Source: an uncultured Lachnospiraceae bacterium
GTDB lineage: Bacteria > Bacillota > Clostridia > Lachnospirales > Lachnospiraceae
Direction of reading: 5' to 3'
NCBI GenBank assembly: GCA_905236275.1
Contig: CAJOPI010000230.1
Span: forward strand, 1-7,211
Length of the DNA: 7,211 nucleotides
This document shows, one piece after another, positions 1 to 6,273 of the stretch. Positions within the stretch are counted from its first letter, which is position 1. Every line of letters begins with the position of its first letter. Made by a program: the position numbers and the translations under genes. The notes under the pieces are model-generated. The model made no database searches, was not told where the DNA came from, and worked only from the letters and a program-made list of their open reading frames with translations.

Positions 1-91
1 AAATCGAATGATTTGAGCAACGGCGCTGCAAAAACGGACATCCGACGTCATTTTGTCAGAAATAAAACTATGTTTTATAGAGGAGATAAAA

Positions 92-805
92 ATGTCTTTG
101 GTAGCAGAAAACCTTGAAAAAGTTGAGAAATATATAAAAGAAGCCTGTGATAATGCCGGCAGACAGAGGGATGAGGTGACACTCGTTGCGGTAAGCAAGA
201 CAAAACCTGCTGAAATGATAATGGAAGCCTACAATCAGGGAATACGTGATTTCGGAGAAAATTATGTACAGGAGCTTACAGACAAGATTGAAAGGCTTCC
301 TAAGGATATACGCTGGCATATGATAGGACATCTCCAGAGAAATAAGGTTAAGTACATTATCGGCAAGGTAGTGCTGATACATGGGGTGGATTCTGTTTCA
401 CTGGCAAGGGAAATCAGTAAGCAGGCAGTAAAACATGAGGTTACGGCAGATATTCTTTTAGAGGTTAATGTTGCCAAAGAAGATAGTAAATTCGGCTTTT
501 TGTCAGAAGATTTACCGGAAGCAGCCGCAGAAATTGCTGAATTGCCCAACATTAATATAAAAGGTATCATGTGTTCGGCACCAAATGTTGATAATCCTGA
601 AAAAAACAGGCAATATTTTGCGAAAATGTGTAAGATTTGTGTTGACATAAAAACAAAAATAAGTGATAATAGTTCTATGGATGCAATGGATGTAATTTCT
701 ATGGGAATGACAGGAGATTACCGGGTTGCGATTGAAGAAGGGTCAACCATGGTACGTGTGGGCACTGGCATTTTCGGCGAGAGAGATTACAGTAATAAAA
801 AGTGA
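92..805 (+). CDS. yggS: YggS family pyridoxal phosphate-binding homeostasis protein
   Basis: This 237-residue protein belongs to the YggS/YlmE/PROSC family (usual length about 220-240). These are cytoplasmic single-domain TIM-barrel proteins that bind pyridoxal 5'-phosphate. They have no known enzymatic reaction and help keep PLP and amino-acid/keto-acid pools in balance. Visible family motifs are VSKTKP at residues 34-39, where Lys36 is the expected PLP-linked lysine; FGENYVQE at 54-61; WHMIGHLQRNK at 75-85; EVNVAKEDSKFGF at 124-136; and the C-terminal phosphate-binding block SMGMTGDYRVAIEEGS at 203-218 followed by VRVGTGIFG. The ATG at 92 is chosen because GAGGAG at 80-85 lies 6 bases upstream. 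An in-frame TTG at 53 would add 13 residues without a ribosome binding site. The gene is followed 49 bases later by sepF, the same neighbour order as ylmE-sepF (ylmF) in Bacillus. The usual GLM segment reads GIM (158-160), a conservative change. The family assignment is secure; the physiological role is known only in general terms. Confidence 0.96.
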   Translation: MSLVAENLEKVEKYIKEACDNAGRQRDEVTLVAVSKTKPAEMIMEAYNQGIRDFGENYVQELTDKIERLPKDIRWHMIGHLQRNKVKYIIGKVVLIHGVDSVSLAREISKQAVKHEVTADILLEVNVAKEDSKFGFLSEDLPEAAAEIAELPNINIKGIMCSAPNVDNPEKNRQYFAKMCKICVDIKTKISDNSSMDAMDVISMGMTGDYRVAIEEGSTMVRVGTGIFGERDYSNKK

Positions 806-854
806 CTTTTATTTGAGCAAGGTTTCTGAGAATCAAAATGAGGGAGGCAGGAAT

Positions 855-1364
855 ATGAGTTTATTAGATAAGTTCGTTAAAGCTATGAATATTAATGATG
901 AAGACGATTACGATGATTATGATGATGATTATTTAGATGATGAGGAAGAAGAATACGAAGAGCGTAAGAGATTCGGTCGTAAGGAAGAGCCTAAGGTAGT
1001 TGAGAGCAAGCCCACAAGGTCAGCAAAGATTACACCTATGCGACAGGTTAGAAGAAAAGCTGCTGAGTCAGGCAGAGAAGTATGTATGTTCAGACCTTCC
1101 GCTGCGGATGAGGCATGTGATATCATGGATGCCCTTCTTGCAGACAGGACTGTTGTACTCAATCTTGAGGGAATTAACGAGGATATCGCTCAGAAGATTA
1201 TTGATACAATTTCAGGTGCCTGCTATGCACTTGATGGAAACATGGTGAAGATTTCGAACTATATCTTTATAGTTGCTCCTAAGAGTGTTGAGATTTCAGG
1301 AGATTCACAGGGCAGTGTATTACAGAATGCATTTGATTTACCGCTCGCTGTAGGCAGGATGTAA
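855..1364 (+). CDS. sepF: Cell division protein SepF
   Basis: SepF is a peripheral membrane protein of the division ring in Gram-positive bacteria. It polymerises, bundles FtsZ filaments and tethers them to the membrane. The predicted protein has 169 residues, within the family range. Residues 1-12 (MSLLDKFVKAMN) form the expected amphipathic membrane-binding helix. Residues 15-36 are a very acidic linker (17 Asp/Glu of 22, plus 4 Tyr). Residues about 75-148 are the FtsZ-binding SepF (DUF552) domain, recognisable by the VCMFRP strand, VVLNLEGINEDIAQKIID at 100-117, the turn SGACYALDG at 120-128, and the IFIVAP strand at 137-142. The ATG at 855 is chosen because GGGAGG at 842-847 precedes it by 7 bases and because the amphipathic helix must be N-terminal. 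The longer in-frame reading from 726 overlaps yggS and is rejected. No promoter is evident, so it is probably co-transcribed with yggS and ends at the hairpin at 1417-1446. Confidence 0.96.
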   Translation: MSLLDKFVKAMNINDEDDYDDYDDDYLDDEEEEYEERKRFGRKEEPKVVESKPTRSAKITPMRQVRRKAAESGREVCMFRPSAADEACDIMDALLADRTVVLNLEGINEDIAQKIIDTISGACYALDGNMVKISNYIFIVAPKSVEISGDSQGSVLQNAFDLPLAVGRM

Positions 1365-1416
1365 TCAAGACAGAACGATTTTTCGATAAAGAATTTATTC
1401 CAAACAGATATGAATT

Positions 1417-1446
1417 AAGGCGGAACGTTGTTTCCGCCTTGTTTTA
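1417..1446 (+). terminator. Rho-independent terminator after sepF
   Basis: A perfect 9-bp stem pairs AAGGCGGAA (1417-1425) with TTCCGCCTT (1432-1440) around a 6-base loop, 53 bases after the sepF stop. The stem is followed by GTTTTA, a short T tract with four consecutive Ts. The stem is GC-rich at its centre. The short T tract suggests termination may be partial, allowing some readthrough into aroB. It separates the yggS-sepF unit from aroB. Confidence 0.75.
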
Positions 1447-1484
1447 TGTCATTAAATCCATTTGATTGCGAGGAGGAGCAAAAG

Positions 1485-2591
1485 ATGTCATCATCCATTA
1501 GGATAGCGGAAACATCATCGGGACCTGCATACAAAATTGTTATAGAGAATGATTTTTCACAGCTTGAAAAAGAGCTTGCAGAGCTTGAGGTGAAGGGAAG
1601 AAAGGGCTGTATAGTTACAGACAGGAATGTCGGACCTGTTTACGCCAAAGAACTTGAAGCTGTATTGGGAAAAGTTTTTTCAAAAATCGTAACTGTTGAA
1701 ATCGAAGCAGGTGAGGAATATAAAAATCTTGAAACTGTAAAGGAAGTATACAGAAGGCTTATAGAAAACCATTTTGACCGAAACGATTTTCTGATCGCCC
1801 TTGGGGGAGGTGTGGTAGGAGACCTGACAGGCTTCTGCGCTGCAACATACCTGAGGAAAATCCGCTTTATCCAGATACCTACGACTCTTTTGGCTCAGAC
1901 AGACAGTTCCATTGGCGGGAAGACAGGAGTTGATTTTGAAGAGTTCAAAAATATGGTAGGAGCCTTCCACCAGCCGTCACTTGTATATATGAATATGTCA
2001 ACTCTGTCAACACTTGACGGCAGGCAGTTCGCTTCGGGAATGGCAGAGATTCTCAAGCATGGTCTGATCAAGGATAAGGATTATTACAGCTGGCTTATTA
2101 ATAATTTTAATGAAATCACAGACCGGAATCCCGAATATCTTGAGAAAATGATAAAAAGAAGCTGTGAGATAAAGGCTGCCGTAGTTGAAAAGGACCCGAC
2201 AGAAAAAGGCGAGAGGGCACTATTGAACTTCGGGCATACATTAGGTCATGCCATAGAAAAATACATGGATTTCAAGCTTCTGCATGGTGAGTGTGTGGCA
2301 CTTGGAACTATTGCAGCTTCATGGATATCTTACAGAAGGGGCTTTCTTGATACAGAGGAATTTTATGAAATTCGTGATATGTTCCTGCCCTTCGGTCTTC
2401 CGCTGACTTTGGATGGTGATGCCGATATAGACAAGATTATCGAAATCAGTAAGTCTGATAAGAAAATGGATGCAGGACATGTGAAATTTATACTGCTGAA
2501 AAAACCGGGTAAGGCGTATATTGACACGACTGTGACTGATGAAGAAATGAGAGATGCCCTGAAACAGATCGTATTATCAGATTTTGACTGA
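1485..2591 (+). CDS. aroB: 3-dehydroquinate synthase
   Basis: AroB converts DAHP to 3-dehydroquinate, the second step of the shikimate pathway to aromatic amino acids, in the cytoplasm using NAD and a divalent metal (usually Zn). The 368-residue length is typical. The NAD-binding N-terminal half shows the glycine motif GGGVVGDLTGF at 107-117. The substrate/NAD segment IPTTLLAQTDSSIGGKTGVD follows at 131-150. Expected metal ligands are present: Glu188 in SGMAEILKHG, His251 in NFGHTLGHAIE and His267 in LHGECVALG. The motifs are complete, so the enzyme should be active. The ATG at 1485 follows AGGAGG (1471-1476) by 8 bases; an upstream in-frame TTG at 1428 lies inside the terminator loop and is rejected. 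No other shikimate gene is in the window. lspA starts 44 bases downstream with no terminator between, so aroB probably heads an aroB-lspA-rluD transcript. Confidence 0.97.
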   Translation: MSSSIRIAETSSGPAYKIVIENDFSQLEKELAELEVKGRKGCIVTDRNVGPVYAKELEAVLGKVFSKIVTVEIEAGEEYKNLETVKEVYRRLIENHFDRNDFLIALGGGVVGDLTGFCAATYLRKIRFIQIPTTLLAQTDSSIGGKTGVDFEEFKNMVGAFHQPSLVYMNMSTLSTLDGRQFASGMAEILKHGLIKDKDYYSWLINNFNEITDRNPEYLEKMIKRSCEIKAAVVEKDPTEKGERALLNFGHTLGHAIEKYMDFKLLHGECVALGTIAASWISYRRGFLDTEEFYEIRDMFLPFGLPLTLDGDADIDKIIEISKSDKKMDAGHVKFILLKKPGKAYIDTTVTDEEMRDALKQIVLSDFD

Positions 2592-2635
2592 AAATATACG
2601 TCCGTTTTTGATGTTAAAGTTTTGGAGTAGGATTA

Positions 2636-3193
2636 ATGATAAAAGTTAGAAATGTACTTTATTGGTTTGTTGATTTGTTTTTGATTATCCTTTTTGTTGG
2701 TTTAGACCAGTTTACAAAAAGAATTGCCGTTGAACATCTGATGAATAAGGCTCCGATACCTGTAATCAAGGATTTTCTGATTCTTGAATATCTTGAAAAC
2801 AGAGGTGCTGCTTTTGGAATGCTGCAGAACCAGAGCGTGTTTTTTATAGGGATAGGAATTGTTTTTGTACTGGTAATGGTCATTGCCCTGATACGGATAC
2901 CGACCTATGGTAAATATCATTTCCTGCGATTTCTCCTGAGTCTTATAACGGCAGGTGCGATAGGCAATATGATAGACAGGATAATGCTTAAATATGTAAT
3001 TGACTTTATCTATGTTATATATATTGATTTTCCGGTATTCAATGTGGCAGATATTTATGTTACGGTGGGAACTGTGGCACTTCTTATCACAATACTTTTC
3101 GTGTGGAAGGAAGATGACCTTGATATGAAAAAGGCTAATAATCCTAAAATACATTCCGCATTTATGAAGCCGGAGAATAATGATGAAAAATGA
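2636..3193 (+). CDS. lspA: Lipoprotein signal peptidase (signal peptidase II)
   Basis: LspA is a membrane-embedded aspartyl protease that removes the signal peptide from prolipoproteins after diacylglyceryl modification of the lipobox cysteine. The protein has 185 residues, slightly longer than the usual 150-170 because of a charged C-terminal tail of about 28 residues. Four hydrophobic segments are visible at about 8-23, 68-87, 97-112 and 141-157. Conserved blocks are DQFTKR (24-29), ENRGAAFG (54-61), GNMIDRI (110-116) with catalytic Asp114, and FNVADIYVTVG (135-145) with catalytic Asp139. The ATG at 2636 is preceded by GGAG (2624-2627) at 8 bases. Its last 14 bases overlap the start of the rluD-like gene, the lspA-ylyB order familiar from Bacillus, which implies coupled translation. 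Confidence 0.96.
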   Translation: MIKVRNVLYWFVDLFLIILFVGLDQFTKRIAVEHLMNKAPIPVIKDFLILEYLENRGAAFGMLQNQSVFFIGIGIVFVLVMVIALIRIPTYGKYHFLRFLLSLITAGAIGNMIDRIMLKYVIDFIYVIYIDFPVFNVADIYVTVGTVALLITILFVWKEDDLDMKKANNPKIHSAFMKPENNDEK

Positions 3194-4124
3194 GGAAATG
3201 GAAAACTATTCTTTGATAGTTGACGCTGATGATGCAGATGAAAGAATAGATAAATATCTTGCGGGACAGCTCGAGGAGCTGTCGAGGTCATACATTCAGA
3301 AAATAATAGATAATGGCGGAGTTACGGTTAACTCAAAGAATGTAAAGGCAAGAACCATTGTCCGGGAGGGGGATTCGGTAGAACTCCTGATTTCCAAAGC
3401 AGTCGCTCCGGAAATAGCAGCAGAGAATATTCCGCTCGAAATACTTTATGAGGATGAGGATATTCTTGTGGTCAATAAGCCAAAGAATATGGTAGTGCAT
3501 CCGGCAGCGGGTCATTACAGCGGAACCCTTGTAAATGCCCTGCTTTATCACTGCAGGGATTTATCGGGAATCAACGGCGTAATGCGCCCCGGAATAGTAC
3601 ACAGGATAGATAAAAATACCACCGGCTCCTTGCTTGTCTGCAAAAATGATTTTGCACACAGGAGTATTGCGGAACAGCTGAAGGAGCACAGTATAAAACG
3701 AAGATATCTTGCCATAGTAGAGGGCAAGGTTAAAGAAGACGGTGTAATAGACAAAGCTATCGGACGCAGTTCAAAAGACCGTAAAAAAATGGCGGTAACA
3801 GTCAATGGGAAAAACGCGGTTACGCATTTCAGGGTTATTTCCTCGACGGATAAATTCAGTTTTGTCGAATGCAGGCTCGAAACCGGAAGAACACACCAGA
3901 TAAGAGTACATATGGCATCTATCGGTCATCCTGTTGTGGGAGATGAAGTTTATGGTCATCCGGTAAAAGGACTTGAAGGCCAGACCCTTCATGCAAGAAT
4001 TCTTGGTTTCATCCAGCCGCATACAGGAGAATATATAGAAACCGAAGCACCGATACCTGAATATTTTTCTTCGCTTCTGGCAAAATACGGCTTGAAGAAC
4101 CCGACTGAGTCTAACTTGCAATGA
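3180..4124 (+). CDS. rluD: RluA/RluD family 23S rRNA pseudouridine synthase
   Basis: This enzyme isomerises uridine to pseudouridine in RNA. Family members of this architecture mostly modify large-subunit rRNA, and the nearest known relative by order and motifs is Bacillus YlyB, next to lspA. The exact target uridines are inferred, not visible. The 314-residue protein has an N-terminal S4 RNA-binding domain (about 20-70: ERIDKYLAGQLEELSRSYIQ, then a GGVTVNSKNVKA loop). The catalytic domain runs from about 83 to 300. Key motifs are ILVVNKPKNMVVHPAAGH (95-112), GIVHRIDKNTTG (138-149) with catalytic Asp144, KRRYLAIVEG (173-182), and LETGRTHQIRVHMASIGHP (233-251). Start choice is between ATG 3180 and the adjacent ATG 3183; GGAG at 3172-3175 lies 4 or 7 bases upstream, so 3183 may be used. 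It overlaps lspA by 14 bases. The stop overlaps the -35 box of the next promoter. Confidence 0.95.
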   Translation: MMKNEEMENYSLIVDADDADERIDKYLAGQLEELSRSYIQKIIDNGGVTVNSKNVKARTIVREGDSVELLISKAVAPEIAAENIPLEILYEDEDILVVNKPKNMVVHPAAGHYSGTLVNALLYHCRDLSGINGVMRPGIVHRIDKNTTGSLLVCKNDFAHRSIAEQLKEHSIKRRYLAIVEGKVKEDGVIDKAIGRSSKDRKKMAVTVNGKNAVTHFRVISSTDKFSFVECRLETGRTHQIRVHMASIGHPVVGDEVYGHPVKGLEGQTLHARILGFIQPHTGEYIETEAPIPEYFSSLLAKYGLKNPTESNLQ

Positions 4125-4144
4125 ACTGATGGATTTTATATAAT
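4116..4144 (+). promoter_or_regulatory. Predicted sigma-A promoter for yloU-fakA-recG
   Basis: TTGCAA (4116-4121, 4 of 6 matches to TTGACA) is separated by exactly 17 bases from a perfect TATAAT (4139-4144). This gives an expected transcription start near 4151 and a leader of about 47 bases before the yloU ATG. The -35 box overlaps the last codon and stop codon region of the rluD-like gene. The surrounding 73-base gap is the longest AT-rich intergenic stretch between genes 3 and 8, and the only one with a good promoter match. The prediction is by eye; it has not been scored against background. Confidence 0.65.
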
Positions 4145-4160
4145 TAATTAATTAGTTAGT
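4141..4160. repeat. TAAT/TAGT tetranucleotide repeat with 14-bp palindrome
   Basis: Three TAAT units (4141-4152) are followed by two TAGT units (4153-4160). The first part contains a perfect 14-bp inverted repeat, TAATTAATTAATTA (4141-4154), which overlaps the -10 box and spans the predicted transcription start. It could be a regulator binding site or simply AT-rich slippage sequence. The sequence alone cannot decide. Confidence 0.6.
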
Positions 4161-4197
4161 TATATTGATTTCTTTTAACAGTGAGGAGGTAGATAGC

Positions 4198-4554
4198 ATG
4201 AAGGGCAGAATGACTACCGAACTGGGAACCATATTAATAGATACAGAGGCAATAGCACAGTATGCGGGTTCTGAGGCAATGGAATGCTTCGGAATCGTCG
4301 GTATGGCGGCTTTTTCCGTAAAGGACGGCTTCGTGTGGCTTTTAAAGCAGGACAACTTAAGCCGCGGCATAAATGTAAGGATAAACGGCAACAGGCTGAC
4401 TATAGATTTTCATATAATAGTTGCGTATGGGGTCAGCATACAGACGGTTGCGAAAAACCTTATAGATTCTGTGCAGTATAAGCTGGAAAAATATACAGGT
4501 TTCAAGGTTGAAAAAATAAACATCTATGTTGAAGATGTAAGAGTTATTGATTAA
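4198..4554 (+). CDS. yloU: Asp23/Gls24 family protein (YloU-like)
   Basis: This small protein of 118 residues belongs to the Asp23/Gls24 family (DUF322), of which some members are envelope- or alkaline-stress proteins and others, like YloU, sit next to fakA with unknown function. The family pattern is visible: an N-terminal strand GTILIDTEAIAQYAG (10-24), a GIVGM segment at 32-36, INVRINGNRLTIDFHIIVAYG (58-78), and the C-terminal helix plus strand VAKNLIDSVQYKLEKYTGFKV (84-104) followed by INIYVEDVRV (107-116). No signal peptide or membrane segment is seen, so it is cytoplasmic. The ATG at 4198 is chosen because AGGAGGT (4184-4190) lies 7 bases upstream; an in-frame ATT-region extension to 4165 has no ribosome binding site. 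It is the first gene after the predicted promoter and is 49 bases from the fakA start. Its partner role in fatty-acid metabolism is only suggested by position. Confidence 0.92.
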   Translation: MKGRMTTELGTILIDTEAIAQYAGSEAMECFGIVGMAAFSVKDGFVWLLKQDNLSRGINVRINGNRLTIDFHIIVAYGVSIQTVAKNLIDSVQYKLEKYTGFKVEKINIYVEDVRVID

Positions 4555-4590
4555 GGAATCATATTGCGGTTTTGTATCGGTTCCTGAGTT

Positions 4591-4606
4591 GGAGGATAGT
4601 AAATTG
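4591..4606 (+). promoter_or_regulatory. Ribosome binding site and TTG start that define fakA
   Basis: GGAGG (4591-4595) is followed after 8 bases by TTG (4604-4606). An alternative in-frame TTG at 4547 overlaps the end of yloU and has no comparable site. The 32-residue distance from the TTG at 4604 to the NVFPVPDGDTG motif agrees with what I recall for Bacillus YloV, supporting this start. Confidence 0.85.
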
Positions 4607-6271
4607 GCAGCAGCAAAAATAAATGCGGCAACGGTAAGATTGTGTTTCCTTGCCGGGGCTGACTCTCTTAGTGCGAAATCAGACCTGATAAATGAACTGA
4701 ATGTATTTCCTGTACCGGACGGAGACACCGGTACGAATATGGCTATGACTATAGAGTCAGCAGTAAAAGAGGTCGCATCGCTGAAAAGTGACTGTTCTAT
4801 GGAGGAACTGAGTCATGCAATTGCAATGGGTTCGCTTCGGGGAGCAAGAGGAAATTCCGGCGTTATACTTTCACAGTTTCTGAGAGGATTCTCAAAGGTT
4901 GCTGAGGAGCATGATGAGCTTGATGCAAGGCTGATAGCAGCGGCTATCAATAGAGCAGCGGAAACCGCATATAAGGCTGTTATGAAACCTAAAGAGGGAA
5001 CAATCCTTACTGTCGCGAAAGGCGTTGCAGAGAAGAGCACCGAGCTGTCAATGGATAATTCCTTAAAACCCGGAAAATTTGCGGATGAAGTGTTGCATCA
5101 TGCAGAATACGTCCTTTCACAGACACCGGAGCTGCTTCCGGTATTAAAAGAAGCAGGAGTTGTTGACAGCGGCGGTCAGGGACTTGTTGAGTTCATACGT
5201 GGAGTTGCTGACTTTGTCAATCACAGGAAAAACGAGGTCACTGTCAGTTTATCAGAGGAAGAGACCGTAAAAACTACAGCAGAGCCGAATAGGGAGGTTC
5301 TTGAAGCTGCTGATATAAAATTTGGCTATTGTACAGAATTTATCCTTGAAACAAAGGAGAGCTTCAGCGAAAAGGCGGAGGCTGACCTGAAGAAATTCCT
5401 GAATTCTATCGGAGATTCGATAGTCTGTGTTGCGATGGATAAAATCGTAAAGGTTCATGTGCATACCAATCATCCGGGAACAGTATTCGAAGAAGCACTT
5501 AAACTTGGTGAGCTCACCTCGCTTAAAGTTGACAATATGCGAAAAGAGCATAATGAACGGCTTTTCAGGATGGAAGGCGGAAAGTCGGAGGAAATCAGGG
5601 AAGAGCCCGTTAAAAAGTATGGATTCGCAGTGGTTGCCTCAGGTGACGGAATAAGGGAGATTTTTGAAAGCCTCGGTGCTGATGCTGTGATAAACGGCGG
5701 ACAGACCATGAATCCTTCGACGGAGGATATTTTGAAGGCATGCGAGGGGATTGCCGCAGAAAATATTTTTTTATTCCCTAATAATAAAAATATCCTTCTT
5801 GCTTCACAGCAGGCTGCACGCATTGCGGAGAACAAGAGGATAATCGTCATCCCGTCGAAGACCATTCCGCAGGGAATAACGGCGATGATAGGCTTTGTCG
5901 AGGATTACAGCGTCGAGGAAAATGAGGAGACCATGACAGAGCTCCTTTCGACAGTCAAAACCGGTGAAATAACTTACGCCGTAAGGGATACGGAGATTGA
6001 CGGTAAAAAGATAGCCGAGGGTGATATCATCGGTATAGATGATAATACGGTAGCTGCAGTCGGAAAGGCAATAGACACGACGACAATGGAGCTTATCGAC
6101 AGTATGGTTGATGACGAAAGTTCTGTCATAACTATTTATTATGGTGCAGAAATGGACGAAGCACAGGCGGAAAGACTTTCCGGGAAGGTTCAGGATAAGT
6201 ATCCGGATATAGAAGTCGAGGTAAATGCCGGAGGCCAGAACGTATATTATTACATAGTGTCGGTTGAATAA
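4604..6271 (+). CDS. fakA: Fatty acid kinase ATP-binding subunit FakA (DAK2 domain protein)
   Basis: FakA (YloV) binds ATP and phosphorylates fatty acids held by a separate FakB carrier, giving acyl-phosphate for phospholipid synthesis from exogenous or recycled fatty acids. The predicted protein is 555 residues, close to Bacillus YloV. The N-terminal DhaL-type kinase domain (1 to about 205) shows NVFPVPDGDTGTNM at 33-46, with Asp39 and Asp41 as Mg-ATP ligands, then GSLRGARGNSG (76-86), PKEGTILTV (129-137) and GVVDSGGQG (185-193). A middle domain (about 235-320) carries GYCTEFIL (241-248) and KVHVHTNHPG (283-292). Cys243, His285 and His287 match the spacing of the middle-domain metal-site residues I recall for Staphylococcus FakA. 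The C-terminal domain (about 335-555) has the VNGGQTMNPS-type segment (full: INGGQTMNPSTEDI) and ends in a YYYIVSVE strand. No fakB lies in the window. The TTG start is argued under the ribosome binding site at 4591-4606. recG starts 2 bases after the stop. Confidence 0.95.
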   Translation: MAAAKINAATVRLCFLAGADSLSAKSDLINELNVFPVPDGDTGTNMAMTIESAVKEVASLKSDCSMEELSHAIAMGSLRGARGNSGVILSQFLRGFSKVAEEHDELDARLIAAAINRAAETAYKAVMKPKEGTILTVAKGVAEKSTELSMDNSLKPGKFADEVLHHAEYVLSQTPELLPVLKEAGVVDSGGQGLVEFIRGVADFVNHRKNEVTVSLSEEETVKTTAEPNREVLEAADIKFGYCTEFILETKESFSEKAEADLKKFLNSIGDSIVCVAMDKIVKVHVHTNHPGTVFEEALKLGELTSLKVDNMRKEHNERLFRMEGGKSEEIREEPVKKYGFAVVASGDGIREIFESLGADAVINGGQTMNPSTEDILKACEGIAAENIFLFPNNKNILLASQQAARIAENKRIIVIPSKTIPQGITAMIGFVEDYSVEENEETMTELLSTVKTGEITYAVRDTEIDGKKIAEGDIIGIDDNTVAAVGKAIDTTTMELIDSMVDDESSVITIYYGAEMDEAQAERLSGKVQDKYPDIEVEVNAGGQNVYYYIVSVE

Positions 6272-6273
6272 GT

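Noticed and set aside
53..81. TTGTCA (53-58) and TATAGA (76-81) with 17-base spacing, as a yggS promoter
   Set aside because: The predicted start would fall near 88, only 4 bases before the ATG and downstream of the GAGGAG site at 80-85, which would then not be in the transcript.
1..91. Possible C-terminal end of an upstream gene
   Set aside because: Two forward frames stop at 9-11 and 14-16, and the third runs into yggS to 117. The few residues visible match nothing I recognise, so no gene can be called. No terminator hairpin is seen either.
11..820. Repeated 10-mer ATTTGAGCAA at 11-20 and 811-820, exactly 800 bases apart
   Set aside because: By a rough count, about two dozen 10-mer matches are expected by chance in a window of this size. 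There is no extended similarity around the two copies.
726..854. 43-residue N-terminal extension of SepF overlapping yggS
   Set aside because: It would bury the membrane-binding helix inside the protein and lacks a ribosome binding site. The ATG at 855 has a good one.
1000..1248. Forward frame of 82 residues inside sepF
   Set aside because: It is fully contained in the sepF coding region in another frame and shows no family motif.
4554..4585. Hairpin AGGAA...TTCCT between yloU and fakA as a terminator or regulatory element
   Set aside because: The stem is only 5 bp with a 22-base loop and no T tract, so it is likely to be unstable.
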